Source: Melieria omissa (Eukaryota > Arthropoda > Insecta > Diptera > Ulidiidae). Taken from it: DNA of 64,000 nucleotides. Position 1 is the stretch's first letter. Every line of letters begins with the position of its first letter. The notes beneath the pieces were generated by a model, which was given only the letters and a program-made list of their open reading frames with translations, was not told where the DNA came from and ran no database searches. Both the position numbers and the translations under genes were made by a program. Where the stretch lies: NCBI GenBank assembly GCA_963971225.1, contig OZ020267.1:100998536-101062535 (forward strand), written 5' to 3'. Below, piece after piece: positions 34,290-45,339 of this stretch.

Positions 34290-34560
34290 ACTTCAGCCCA
34301 TTGTGATATCACAATCTATCGAACTCAAATTCATTCGTTGAACCCTCTCACTCATTGTATCAGTCTGAGCTTCTAATGACTAAACTGTGAATAGTCCTAT
34401 CGATTAGATTCTCTAGATTATTAAGAAGAAGCTGCCCAGATGATTCTTCTTTTTTCTAAATAAAGGAGGACAAGTTCATAGAAGATTAAGTGGATTTTCT
34501 TCCTCATCTTTGATGATTCTTCTTTCTTCTTGATAAATCAGGACAAGTTCATAGAATGAA
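34290..34560 (+). repeat. Interspersed repeat, family 1 variant
   Basis: 'GCCCATTGTGATATCACAAT', 'CGAACTCAAATTCATTCGTT' and 'GAGCTTCTAATGAC' match 19020-19200 in order. A local duplication of 'GATGATTCTTCTTTCTTC'-like text lies at 34440-34525. Confidence 0.7.
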
Positions 34561-35839
34561 GTGGATTTTCTTCCTCTTCTTCCTCCATATAACTGCGACA
34601 GAACTAGTTTCAAAACAAATGTTCATAAGTTTATACTAATATAATTTTACGAATAACTTGTATGATTGACATTTCGTGTATAGGTTACTATGAATCGTAT
34701 GAAGGCCTTATCATCTTCCTGCCTTTCCTAAAAAGTATCTAAACATAAGCCTTTTATTATGAAGATTGAATATTTTTTACCGACAATGAATAACTTTTTG
34801 TAAGTCTTACTGGGTTCACTATTTGTCTTCATGAACCTGAATAATGCGGTCCAGGGGAAATGGCAAACCTTTCAGCGCCCCAACTGTGAATTATGGTAAG
34901 AAAACGACACTCAGGCACTAATTTAAGATCCTTTATTAACAGTTCATTATTTTCACAGGATCTTTGTTTACTTATATTAATCTTTATTTCAAATGCGAAT
35001 ACCAAACACTTTCAAAACAAAGTCATTTATTTATTTGAATTCTTGCATAATCGCCATTTTCCAAGCATATTTGTATGTACGAGTATGGGCAAGTTTTTTT
35101 TTATATTTTTATTCACTTTTATGTACAACATTTGTGTATTAGTAAAGGCGTGGCAATTTTTCGTGCTTCTTGGCAACGATTTCTTTTCGGAGCATAAGAC
35201 AACGTCGAGCAACCGCACAACTAAATGCTGGCTGCCGCTGCCGCTGTCGATGTGCTGCTGCCGCCTGGTGTGGTGCGTGCTGCCTGTTCGGCCTCAGCGA
35301 TATTCGAGGATATGCTTTGGTATACAGTTGGTATGGCCTCGTTGTGTGGCAGCGGGCATGTTGATAGGGGTTGATTTTCTGACTCGTGACTAAATTGAAA
35401 TGACTTTTGTGACATTGTGTATTGGTTACACACACCAACAGACGCATATGCTATATAAAATATCATAGAGAAGACATATACCTGCTCGGAGGAAGTTCGT
35501 TTCTATGTGTTGGTGCGTATTAGGGGTGGAGTTTTGTAATGCGCTGCCGAGCGTTTCTAGCATGAGTTCAAACTGGTGTTTATAGCTGTGCTTATTTACA
35601 ACAAAATTATGATATCGTTGCTAATCTAACGTTGGTGTTAGTGCGAATATCGAGAAGTTAATATTGGTGCAACAGTGTTGGGTAGCGGTGAAATGTTTAT
35701 GGTGCATGATTTTATTGAAAATTTTATTATTTATTCTAAAGCACAGTTTTACTGAACTCAAGAAGATACAAAAAGTTGAGAGATATGACGCTTTGAAATG
35801 CTTAAAGAAAATATTTATCTTTGATTTTTACCAAAGGTA
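34561..35839. other. No gene recognised
   Basis: A 166-codon plus-strand frame (34893-35393) and minus frames across 35139-35466 overlap. Neither shows a domain, and the first is a hydrophobic Phe/Leu/Cys-rich string. I leave both uncalled. Confidence 0.4.
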
Positions 35840-36480
35840 AATCTTTTATGGGTCCACAAAAGCAAGATGCTTCCCAAATGGAGATTTTTCTTGTTAAATT
35901 TTACTAAGTGTTCCCAAATACAAAATGTTTCTCAAATGAAGATATTTCTTGTTACAAAGTATTTCAAAGACAAGATGAAGATATTTCAATGAAGATATTT
36001 CTTGTTAAATGTTATTAATTTTCCTTTGGGTTCACAAAGACAACAGGCTTTCTTAATGGAGATATTTCTTGTGAAATTTTGCCAAATGTTCCCAAAGACA
36101 AAATGCCTCCCGAATGGAGATATTTCTTCCTAAACTTTACTAAGTATTCCCAAAAAAAATGTTTCTCAAGTAAAGGTATTTCTTGTTAAATTTTTTTGAC
36201 AAAGACAAATTGATTTTTTTGAATGCAATTTTTTTCTCGTTGAAACTCACTAGGTCTGCTCAGGTAGGTCTCCTTCTTGTCTGAAGACAATATTCCAGAA
36301 GGAGAATATTTTTTGCTAAATTTCTGGTGCCTCAGAACAAGCTCTCTTTCCGAATGGAAATATTTCTCATTAAATTTCACTAAGTGTTTCCAAGTTCCCA
36401 AGTTTTACTAAGTGCATCCCAAAGGAATACATTTCTTCTAAAATCTTACTAAGTGTTCCCAGAGACAAAAATATTACTAA
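35840..36480. repeat. Degenerate tandem array, ~68-bp unit
   Basis: Repeated phrases 'ATGGAGATATTTCTTGTTAA', 'TTTTACTAAGTGTTCCCAA' and 'AGACAAAATGCTTCTCAAA' occur about eight to nine times with substitutions and gaps. Confidence 0.75.
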
Positions 36481-36902
36481 GATAATTCTGCAAGAGCTTT
36501 TATGAAATTTCAGAAAAAAATTAATTTTAAAATCAACTTAAAAAACACAAATTCATTTGAGGTACGAGTACGTAAAGGGGTTTTTAATAGTTAAGTCCAA
36601 AGTCTGATGGTTGCAACATTTCTGGTTAAAACGATGTAAATTTTAATTTTTTTTATTCAGCAATGCAGCAGGATAAGGAATTGTAAACCGTTCACAAGCC
36701 AATTTCGGTTTGTTTTTTTAATGTTAGTACTAATATACATACATATGTAACTATTTACCGAAGTTCAAGCTATTCCTAATAAATTACCGATCTGGAAGAA
36801 CTAATTCAATACATAAAAACAAAATATTATAACTTTTCAACTAGTTGCCCGATTTGAATGAGATTGTGCCAAAAATAGTTATCAATATAAAGACATATAT
36901 AT

Positions 36903-37349
36903 TGTAACGATGAGACAGTCTGTCGCTGTGCAAAGCAATCCTGTCGCTACGTGCCGTGCTATAACCCAATCTGGCAACGACGGCCGCGATAGTAACTTTT
37001 AGTCCTATCTGGCAGCGACGGCCGCGATAATAACTTTTAGTCCGACCTGGCAATGATGGAAACTTTTAGTCCACTCCGGAATGTGCGGGAACGATCTGCG
37101 CGATGGCCTGAGAGGTATAATAGGCAGCCGGATGCGGCGCAGTCAGTCAGTCTGGTTTTGACAAGTGAAGTTGCCACACAGAGTAATTAAGCAAATACTT
37201 AAGTGTACGAACAGTAAAGTGTAAAACTGTGAATAATAAAGTGACTGTTGGTTTTGAATTGGCTGCGTTGGAATAATTAAAGTTGTTTCATTTTCAAATT
37301 GCACAATCCAGTGATACGTAACAGCCCACTAGACCTAGTATTCGTAACA
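36903..37349 (+). mobile_element. Solo LTR of an LTR retrotransposon
   Basis: Runs from TGTAACGATGAG to TTCGTAACA inside an ATAT-rich target. The U3-like part has three copies of a ~45-bp repeat ('CGACGGCCGCGATA..AACTTTTAGTC'). A TATA-like 'GTATAATA' at ~37116 is followed 25-30 bp later by initiator-like 'TCAGTCAGTC', and 'AATAAAG' stands near 37236. TG..CA ends, core promoter and poly(A) signal fit an LTR of 447 bp. No internal retrotransposon sequence flanks it, so it is a solo LTR. ATAT targets are common for gypsy/17.6-type elements, but the family is not determined. Confidence 0.75.
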
Positions 37350-37357
37350 ATATATAT

Positions 37358-37875
37358 ATTACATTTATAGAAACATAATGTGAAAAACTCTAAGAAGTGA
37401 ATACTACTTCAAGAAATTGTTTTTTGGTGTGAAAAAAAATTTTATTCAGTCAAAACTTTATTAAAGTCAGAAATTAATATAATAAAACAAATGATTTTTG
37501 TTATTTTAAAGTTTCCAATTTCCTTCCAAACTAAAATTTTAGTATAGTCAGTAGTGAATATACACCTCAAAAATTTATTTTTTGTTATTTTCAAAAATGT
37601 TTTGATCTAGTTAAAATACATTTATAAAAACATAACCTGAAAAACTCTAAGAAGTGAATATCACTTCAAGAAATTGTTTTTTGTTGTTTAAAAAAGAATT
37701 GTATTCAGTTAAAGCTTTATTACAGTCAGAAATTAATATAACTAAACAAATGGTTTTTGTTATTTTCAAAAATTTTTTTCCAGTTAAAATTTAAGTACAG
37801 TCAGACGTGAATATAACCTCAAAACATGGTTTTTTGTTATTTTCCAAAAATTTTTTATCCAGATTAAATTTTAAA
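37358..37875. repeat. Tandem duplication of a ~258-bp AT-rich block
   Basis: Copy 1 (37358-37614) and copy 2 (37618-37875) share 'AAAAACTCTAAGAAGTGAAT', 'CTTCAAGAAATTGTTTTTTG' and 'GTCAGAAATTAATATAA' in order. Each copy has an internal half-period echo. Confidence 0.75.
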
Positions 37876-37989
37876 TCACCATTTTTTTATTCCCCGTATA
37901 ATGTTTTATAATACATATGTTTTCCCTATGTTTTTTCTACCTGCGTGATAAAAAAAAAAAATCATTATCCTTAAAAATCCTTGAAGTTT

Positions 37990-38500
37990 AGTTCATGTTT
38001 TAGGTTATGTTTTTCACCAAACTTGTTCCATTACTTTCTGACATAGTTTTGATCAATACGTGTTTTTTCAGACTTCAATGATAACTGACTGGTTTGTGTT
38101 CAATTGCACAACATGGACCTGGACGACATGTGGTTCCAACAAGACGGCGCCATGTATTAAAAATCGGGCATTGTAGATTGAATTGGAGTTAGAAAAGTTC
38201 TTAGAACGTGTTATTTCCGGAAGAGGTAAATGCCATGATTTTTTTATTAAAACCCCTAAACTTCTTTCACTGAGACTACGTTAATTCATTGGTTTATGAC
38301 AACAAATAATAAACAATCGAAATAAGTTTTGCAAACGGTTTCTTTAGATTTTGTATTGAAACCAGAAACGACGAGAAAAAGTACAAACTTGTAAAATCCA
38401 GCTCGACTAATGCCACAGCGTCACATAAAATTGGACCCCTCGAATTAAATTCTATAAACGAAGACTTGAAGACCATTGGAACGATGTGATTTTTAAACCA
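37990..38500 (+). pseudogene. Tc1/mariner-superfamily transposase fragment
   Basis: The plus strand reads 'MDLDDMWFQQDGA' near 38113, matching the second catalytic Asp block ('MWFQQDGA.CHTA') of an insect DDE transposase family. In a second frame it gives 'ELEKFLERVISGRG', and at 38455 '..RLEDHWNDVIFKP'. Stops and shifts separate the pieces. This appears to be the same broad family as the element at 62052. Confidence 0.65.
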
Positions 38501-40310
38501 TAATTAAAATTAAACATAACACAACATAATTAAATATTAAAAAACGTAAAAAAGATGTTGTGATTGTACTTTAACTTTCATTTAAGTTATGCGTCCAATG
38601 TCTCATACACAACTCTGTTTACTCAGTTTTAAAGTTCAGACTTGTGAAAACTTCGTTACATATTTTATATTTAACATATTTATCTATAAAGCTTATGGGC
38701 CCTCAGCCGTCTGTGTTTGCTGTTATCAAATACCTTTCATATCAAATTTTAAATATTTTATTTTATGTCCCAGCACAACACTGTTCACTGCTCATAGCAA
38801 GAAGCGCCCATATCCCAGCGATAATCACAAAAATTGCTATCCCGCACGCCATGCTCACAATGTGACTAACACACAACATACATACATACATATATGTATA
38901 ACTGCAAGCGAGCATATAAGCCACTATGGCCACGAAAGCGGCAGCAGAGGCCGACAACGAGCACAGCCTCGACATGACAGCGTAATACAATCCTGCGGTT
39001 ATATTAACCAGTCAGAACGCAAAGTCATACACGGTATACGAGCGATCGGCTACCCGCCTGTCTGTCGCCGCGCTGGCCTAGCTTAAACCTACACACACAC
39101 ACACACACACACTGACACTGATACGCATACACACGCAATTGCTACAGAAAGCCAACAAACTCACACCTAGCACAGTCGCACATGTGTTGCAAGGTGCAGA
39201 ATGCAAGGGGGGCTGCCAGCTAGATAACTGCTCGTTGGGTGTTTTGTTGTTGTTGGGCTCGGCATTGGTGTTGGTGTTGGCAATGGCGAATTTGCGACGT
39301 CAAGAAGTCGTTTTTTTGGCGCTGTATTGGATTTTAATGTCAGCGCATATTGGAACCCCGGCGCCTACGCTTCCTCACCTCGTGCACAACAACAATTTTG
39401 CCGTCCGACAACTTATACACGCATACAATGACATGGCTTTGTGTTGGTAGCTCCGCCCCTTGTTGCGCTGGCAATGAAAGAGAATTACACCATTTTTCGA
39501 CCAGTTTGCAGTACGCAGACGTGAATTTTTTTTTTGTATTTCTGTAGAATGAGAGCAATTTGAATGTTGTGTTGGTGTGAGTTGTTGGTGAGTTTTTTGT
39601 TGTGTTTTTTTGTTTAAATTTATTTACTAAATTTGTGCATTGGGCATGGCATGAAAAAGCTAAAAGCTGCTTGCTGCATTGTTATAGTTGTTGTTGTATT
39701 TGATTTTCATTGACAACAAGACAATCAGCTGTTTTGGGGCATGAAAATTGATTTTCAGTGGCAGACAGAGGCAGAACACGTGACTGGGTGAGCAAAAAAA
39801 TTGCATGAGTGAGGTTGAAAGTTGAATGGCAGTCAACAGCACTGCAGTTGAGGAAATCAATTGTCTTACAAATTAAGATGGTCACATATATGCGACGGTT
39901 AACACAAGTCCTATAAAGTAGAGTAGAGTTTTCAAACTGAATGCCAATGCAGCTTTCCTTAAATGTCCATATGGAAACATGTTTCAAAATAATCGTAATA
40001 CTACGTTCACACTGAGCCCAAACGCGTGATTTGGACGAAAATTCTGAAATACGAAACTAAATCAAGCTTTCGCTATATTAATTGATATCAAAACACAAGC
40101 AAATGCAATAAAACATGTCCGTTTTTTCCGAAGGAGTCTAAAAAAGAAGGCGCTTTCCAAAGCTTTTGTCTGTTGTTTGACAGTTCAAAATCAGAAGAAA
40201 CGAATTATTAACTTTTTCAATCCAAATTAAGTTTTTCAATCGAAATTTTCAATTTTTTTTTAATTATCGAAAATAAAATTTTTCACTTGAAAATTTAAAA
40301 ATTTTTTTTT
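38501..40310. other. No gene recognised; microsatellite-bearing spacer
   Basis: (CA)n at 39090-39111, a 'CATA' run near 38880, GTT-rich stretches at 39240-39270 and 39580-39700. Open frames on both strands at 38589-39558 conflict and have no domains. Confidence 0.45.
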
Positions 40311-40990
40311 TTAACACGAACAAACGCGCAGGGGTTGACCCATATTAGTGCGAAGGTTAGGAGATAGGGTTATGAGTGAAGTATTTATGGACTCTTGCCT
40401 TGAACCCATCGAGATCATAAGTGCTGGCGAAAATATCCGCAGGGAGACCATTTCACATCCGCGTACGGGCCAGAAACGAACTTTCTCTGTAATGCGTAGT
40501 GCGCTGGAACATCGTTTCAACGTGGAATGCATGAGCGCCAGTGTTCAAACGGGTTGCCCGAGGGAATACCCGGAGTGATGGCATCAAGCTCCTCATCTCC
40601 ACTGAACAATTACCCAAAAAGTAACGGTAAAATAACACCACACATGCCACGTTTCGACGATGCTCCAAGAAGTCAATAGAGCTTAATGCCCTACTGTCCC
40701 CTATAAGTTTAATCGCACGGTTTTGCACCCAATCGAGGAGCTCCAAATGGATTTTTGAAGACCCCGCTCAGAGGTGCGAGCGGGGTCGCAACTCTATTTT
40801 AGGTTGGGTATAGGTAGTGTAAATAATGCGGAGATCAGACGGAGTGAAATATTTTTTGCACCGCTTTAGGAAGCCGAGGCAATTGGCTGCTTCTTTCGAT
40901 ACGCCAAAAATATGACCGTTCCAATGAAGATCGTTCTTAATGGACATGCCCAGAACATCAAGAGCTGCGGATTCCGCAATACCCACACCA
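40311..40990 (-). mobile_element. Non-LTR retrotransposon RT C-terminal remnant
   Basis: Minus frames give 'CLGFLKRCKKYFTPSDLRIIYTTY'-type text (from 40986), then 'LLDWVQNRAIKLIGDSRALS' and 'LEHRRNVACVVLFYRYFLG' (from 40746), then 'ATRLNTGAHAFHVET'. These are the conserved last part of RT of a widespread insect LINE family. Frames change at about 40750 and 40480, so it is dead and 5'-truncated. Confidence 0.85.
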
Positions 40991-41092
40991 CATTTTTAGA
41001 ATATCCTTGACATTTTTAGAATATCCTTAACATGCTTCGTATGTCAATTATTTGTATTTTAATATTGTATAGTTTTAGTTTAGTTTAAGTAC

Positions 41093-42058
41093 TTACTTAC
41101 TTACTTAACTGGCCATAACAACCCATTATCGGGTTACGGCATGCCGCAAAACTTCTCTCCAGGCGCCTCTGCTTCGCGCGCGCCTTCTCCAGTTGGTCAC
41201 ACCAAGAGATACCAGGGCCTCTTCCACTTGGTCCTTCCACCGGAGACACGGCCTCCCTCTTCGCCGTCGACCTCCAACCATCGCATCGAACACCATTTTC
41301 GCCGGAGCTTCGTCGTCCATGCGGCAGATATGACCGAGCCAGCGTAGCCGCTGGATGTTAATTCGCTGCGCTACGTCCATGTCCTTATACAGCTCATACA
41401 GCTCGTTACTGGTTCGTATGCGATAGTCGTCACCAACACGAACAGGGCCGAAGATTTTGCGAAGTACCTTCCTCTCGAACACTCCAAGGGCCGCTTTGTC
41501 GTTTCGTGTCATTGTCCATGCTTCAGCGCCATAGAGGAGCACGGGCAAGATGAGCGTCCTATAGAGTGCAAGTTTTGTCGGTCGAGAGAGGTCTCTACTT
41601 CTCAATTGCCTACCGAGACCGTAGTAGCACCTGTTGGCAAGAGTAATCCTTCGCTTTATCTCCAGACTGACATCATTGCTGCTACGAATTCCTTGACAAC
41701 TTCAAAGGTATACCTGTCGGCCTCGACGTGAGACCCTAGCCGCTGCGAGTCCCTGCGTGTAGACAACATATACTTCGTCTTGCCCTCATTTACCAACAGA
41801 CCTATTTTGGCAAATTCTCTTTCGATAGCCGCAAATGCAGCGGTGACATCTCGCTTGTTACGCCGGATGACATCAATGTCATCAGCGTAGGCAAGGAGCT
41901 GGACACTTTTGTTGAAGATTGTGCCATTACGATGTACACCGGCCTTGCGCAGAACACTCTCCATGGTGAAGTTGAAGAGGTCGCAGGACAAAGGATTGCC
42001 CTGTCTGAAACCTCGAACGGTATCAAAGGGGTCGGAGAGGTCACTTCCAACCTTTCCT
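41093..42058 (-). mobile_element. 5'-truncated RTE-type LINE with target-site duplication
   Basis: Encodes on the minus strand 'GFRQGNPLSCDLFNFTMESV' (RT), the catalytic 'YADDIDVI', 'EGKTKYMLSTRRDSQRLGSH', then (41605-41126) 'LYRTLILPVLLYGAEAWTMT', 'ALGVFERKVLRKIFGPVRVG' and 'IQRLRWLGHICRMDDEAPAK'. A shift separates the two frames near 41650. The 3' end is a (TTAC)n tail. A 13-bp duplication TTAGTTTAAGTAC flanks it at 41080-41092 and 42059-42071, so the insertion arrived already truncated. It is one of the better preserved LINE pieces here. Confidence 0.9.
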
Positions 42059-42071
42059 TTAGTTTAAGTAC

Positions 42072-42824
42072 CTTCCTAGAAATCCGTTGGCTATCTATTT
42101 GATATCTTATATACAAAAGAAAACGTTTCTGGAAAAGTTTTAGAACTGATTTTTGAACATTATTTCTTTGTTTTATACGAACCTTCGTACGGGGACCTTC
42201 ACTAGGAAGGTGGTAGGTGTGGCTTCCCCAAGAGGAGCACACTAAGGCAGTGTTGCCAGATTCGAGGATTTCCTTTTAGATCTAGGAGATTCTTGGCCTT
42301 CTAGGAGAATTTTTCGGAGGAAGAATTCTTCAGGAGAAACTTAAGGAGGTTTATATTTCAGGTTAGGGTATATTTCGAATCCTTAGTGGATTTTTTGAGA
42401 ATTTTTTGGATAACGAAGTATGTTGTATTGGGAACACAGACATACTTTGGCAACTATTTTAATAGTCAAAGTACCCTATTGTGTTGAAAATTTGTAAGCT
42501 CTTTCTATCTTGTTCTTACTTATTGCCATCACAAAGAAATCCCGTAAAAAATTGCACTTTTTATTTAATTCATTTGTTATATGTTTGGTTTTTGTTACGT
42601 TTTTGTTACGTTTTTGTTGTTAAGCTGAAGACGAATAAAAACGGATACAATAAAGAAAATTATATGTAAGTAGATATTTTTTTGTTCTTTATGACAACCT
42701 TAAATTCTTGAAAATCATGCAAATTATAAAAAAAAATTGGAGATTTTTTAACTTTTGGGAGGAAGTTTCAATATTTTTTTTGTAAGATTTAGAAGAAAGT
42801 CATTTTAGGTTTCTGGGCAATTCT
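42072..42824. other. Spacer with repeated flank sequence
   Basis: 42095-42165 ('TTTGATATCTTATATAC', 'AAAACGTTTCTGGAAAA') resembles 3515-3590 next to the SINE there. 42240-42360 has several 'CTAGGAGA'-like repeats. No gene. Confidence 0.4.
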
Positions 42825-43200
42825 GCACTATGGCCAAACCGCTCACTCATTTGAATCAATTGGAGCTTCTCACGAAGCTTAGTAGACACGAATGGTTTTA
42901 TCAGCTAGATTCTTGGACCAGTTGTCAAAGGAAAAGTTGCCTAAAAGGGTCATCCTTCTTCCGGATAAAGCAGAATAGGTGCATAGTAGATGAGGAATAT
43001 TTTCTTTCTCTTTCTCGGCCATCCAGCTGCGACACAAGTCGTTTGAGAACAATCCCAGACTCTTTGCATGAATGCCAATTGAGCACTGACCCGTTACAAA
43101 ATACGGTAAACCAAGCGAGTCTTGAATCAAATTCGAAATATGAATTAAGATTTGTACTCAAAGGTAAATTGAATTCAATCGCTGCTAAGTCGTCGATTTG
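42825..43200 (+). repeat. Interspersed repeat, family 1 variant (partial)
   Basis: 'CCGCTCACTCATTTGAATCA' and 'GGAGCTTCTCACGAAGCTT' match 19060-19100 and 34340-34370. Downstream 'TAGATGAGGAATATTTTCTT' and 'GCCATCCAGCTGCGACACA' match 34555-34600 loosely. The 123-codon open frame across it is a by-product. Confidence 0.6.
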
Positions 43201-45143
43201 ACGGACGTGTGATTCCAACATAACTTTGAGTTTGCTCTTTCAAATGAGACATTTACACTTTAAAACAATAAAACGACTAGACGTGTGACCCAAATAAAAG
43301 CCAAAGTCGTAAAACTATTTATTTATACCTTTGGACGCAAGGTTAGTGGTGGATAACTCGTTTCGTTCTGAGATACTGGCGGACTAACTATTCACAAAGA
43401 GTCTGACTTTGGTGCTAAAAAGTTAACCATGAGTCCAAAAATTCATCGATAGCAGTAAAAACTCTGAAGTTTTACATTTCAGAAACCAGACATCAAATGC
43501 TTTTACAATGGGAGATACTACAAAAGTACAAAAATTATAAATAAAATAATATATAAATCAATTATAAGTAATAAATAAATAAATTATATGCATATAATTT
43601 AAAATAAAAATATTATTTTTATATTGAAAACTTTTAACCAAACATTTTCATAAACAGCTAAACCAAAATTGAAATTTGCATTGTCATTGCCCAAAAAAGA
43701 AAAAAACAAAAATTTGCTAAATTTTTCCGTTGCTTTGCTCTTGCATATTCAAATGCTCATTTGGCATCCATTAGCGAGTATTTATTTTTTACTTTTTTAT
43801 TTGTTGCATGTGCGGCACTTTTCTGGTATTTACTTAGGTGCGGACATTAACATTTCTTCATTGCTTTGGTGCGTTTTTCAGTTGTTTCTCGGTCGGTTGC
43901 AGCTCGAGTACACAGAAAAATATGAATATTTCGTGTGCGGCCCAAAGTGGAAACGCATTAAGAAGTATTACGCGCAACTACAACAACACACAGACTAACA
44001 ATGGAACAACAAAAAAAAATGCTTTTTCAGCCACTGTCGCGAGACTTGCAGCAAACCCTTGCAAAGCTACATACAACAATAACAACAGTTGAAGCAAACT
44101 GTATGAAAATCCTTGAGAAAATAATGAACATGTGCCCAACGATAGCAACGGCCAACAAGACTAACTAATGTTTAAGCAAAGAACGAAAGGGGGCCCAACA
44201 GAAAAATTGCATTAAAAAATGTCAAAAAATAAGTTTAAAAAAAATCTAGGAATGCGTCATAAAAGTGCAAATTGTAGAGTTTTATGGAAATATGAATGTT
44301 TTCTTCTTTTTTTTTTTGCTTTTTTTGGGGTCTCCTGTGTTGGCCGAGGGATTTGATGCATGATGGCTGAAGTTGGCATTCATGCCACTGCAGCTGCTAT
44401 GCGCATGTAACGGTAGCAAGAAATTTTACAAAAAAAAAAGTGAAAATGAAAAAATCAGATGAACAAACCTAAGCCGAGTAGAGCAATAAAAAAGTTTACG
44501 TGCCTAGGCAAAAATTAAAACAAAGCTGAATTTATGTGGGCAATAAGTGGGCAACGGACAGCTGCCTGCACGTGTGCTGGCTGTGACAGCAGCCACGGGC
44601 TCTAAATGGATTGAACAGTTGAGTTGAGATTTCAAAAACGATGCAGGAAATGCCGGCGAACGTTTGTAGTTGACAAAACACATTTGGAGAATTTGCAATG
44701 AAGCACAGCGAATATCATTGAAGAGTATTTTTTACAATTTCCTAGGAAAAAATAAATGTGATTAATGCGAATCTTTTCAGAAATTACTTTAAAACTTTCA
44801 AATATGTTCTACAAAAATGTTGTTCATCGCTTCTGAATTTCGAACCGGGCCACTTGTGTGGATAGTTTAATTTTTTCCGTTCCATTCGTTGTTTCAATTC
44901 CTATTCACAACATAATCAGTTAATAGAGTTGTATTGGTTTTTATTTTAATTAAGTCACTCTTAGCTCATTACAAAAGACTCTCTCAGCTTAAAAATATGG
45001 TATAAAAAAATTACAATAAAAAATATAAATTCTAAGTACACTTAATTAATGCTCAAAATGCTCATACATTTCTCCTTAACTTATTGGCAGTCCATTTAAA
45101 ATTGATTTAAATTTCTACTCCATTCGATTTATATTCTTCCTTT
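43201..45143. other. Spacer downstream of the collagen gene
   Basis: AT-rich with CAA-type microsatellites (43970-44095). A 109-codon hydrophobic frame at 43669-43998 has no domain. No exon with convincing splice sites was found. Confidence 0.45.
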
Positions 45144-45150
45144 CTTTATT
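45144..45150 (-). promoter_or_regulatory. Candidate poly(A) signal of the collagen gene
   Basis: Plus-strand CTTTATT gives AATAAAG on the minus strand, about 45 bases past the collagen stop codon. Further AT-rich candidates lie downstream (around 45010). Confidence 0.5.
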
Positions 45151-45195
45151 GATACTCCACTCCTTCGATTGTTGGTAGTTTGTTCTTGGTTCATT

Positions 45196-45339
45196 TTACT
45201 TGAAACACGCTGCACCCATTTTGAAGCCAAACGCCTGGTCCGCTCTGCCATAGTCTTGTGGATAGAAGTCAATAAGCGGCAAGTAGTTTAATTTTCTGGT
45301 GCGCACCAACAGCACCGTGGAGCCAACAGCATTTGGTGT
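45196..45339 (-). CDS. Collagen exon 10: end of COLFI domain
   Basis: 144 bp, acceptor 'TTTAATAG|ACACCA', phase 0. It encodes [20 protein letters not shown] through the terminal 'FKMGAACFK' and TAA. The '[20 protein letters not shown]' stretch corresponds to the vertebrate 'LPIID..P..G.PDQEFG' end. Residues 1881-1927. Confidence 0.93.
   Translation of the reverse strand, partial: TPNAVGSTVLLVRTRKLNYLPLIDFYPQDYGRADQAFGFKMGAACFK

Noticed and set aside
34893..35447. 166-codon plus frame and 102-codon minus frame
   Set aside because: They overlap head-on, have no motif and sit in AT-rich spacer.
42830..43201. 123-codon plus-strand frame
   Set aside because: Lies in an interspersed repeat whose other copies are not open in that frame.
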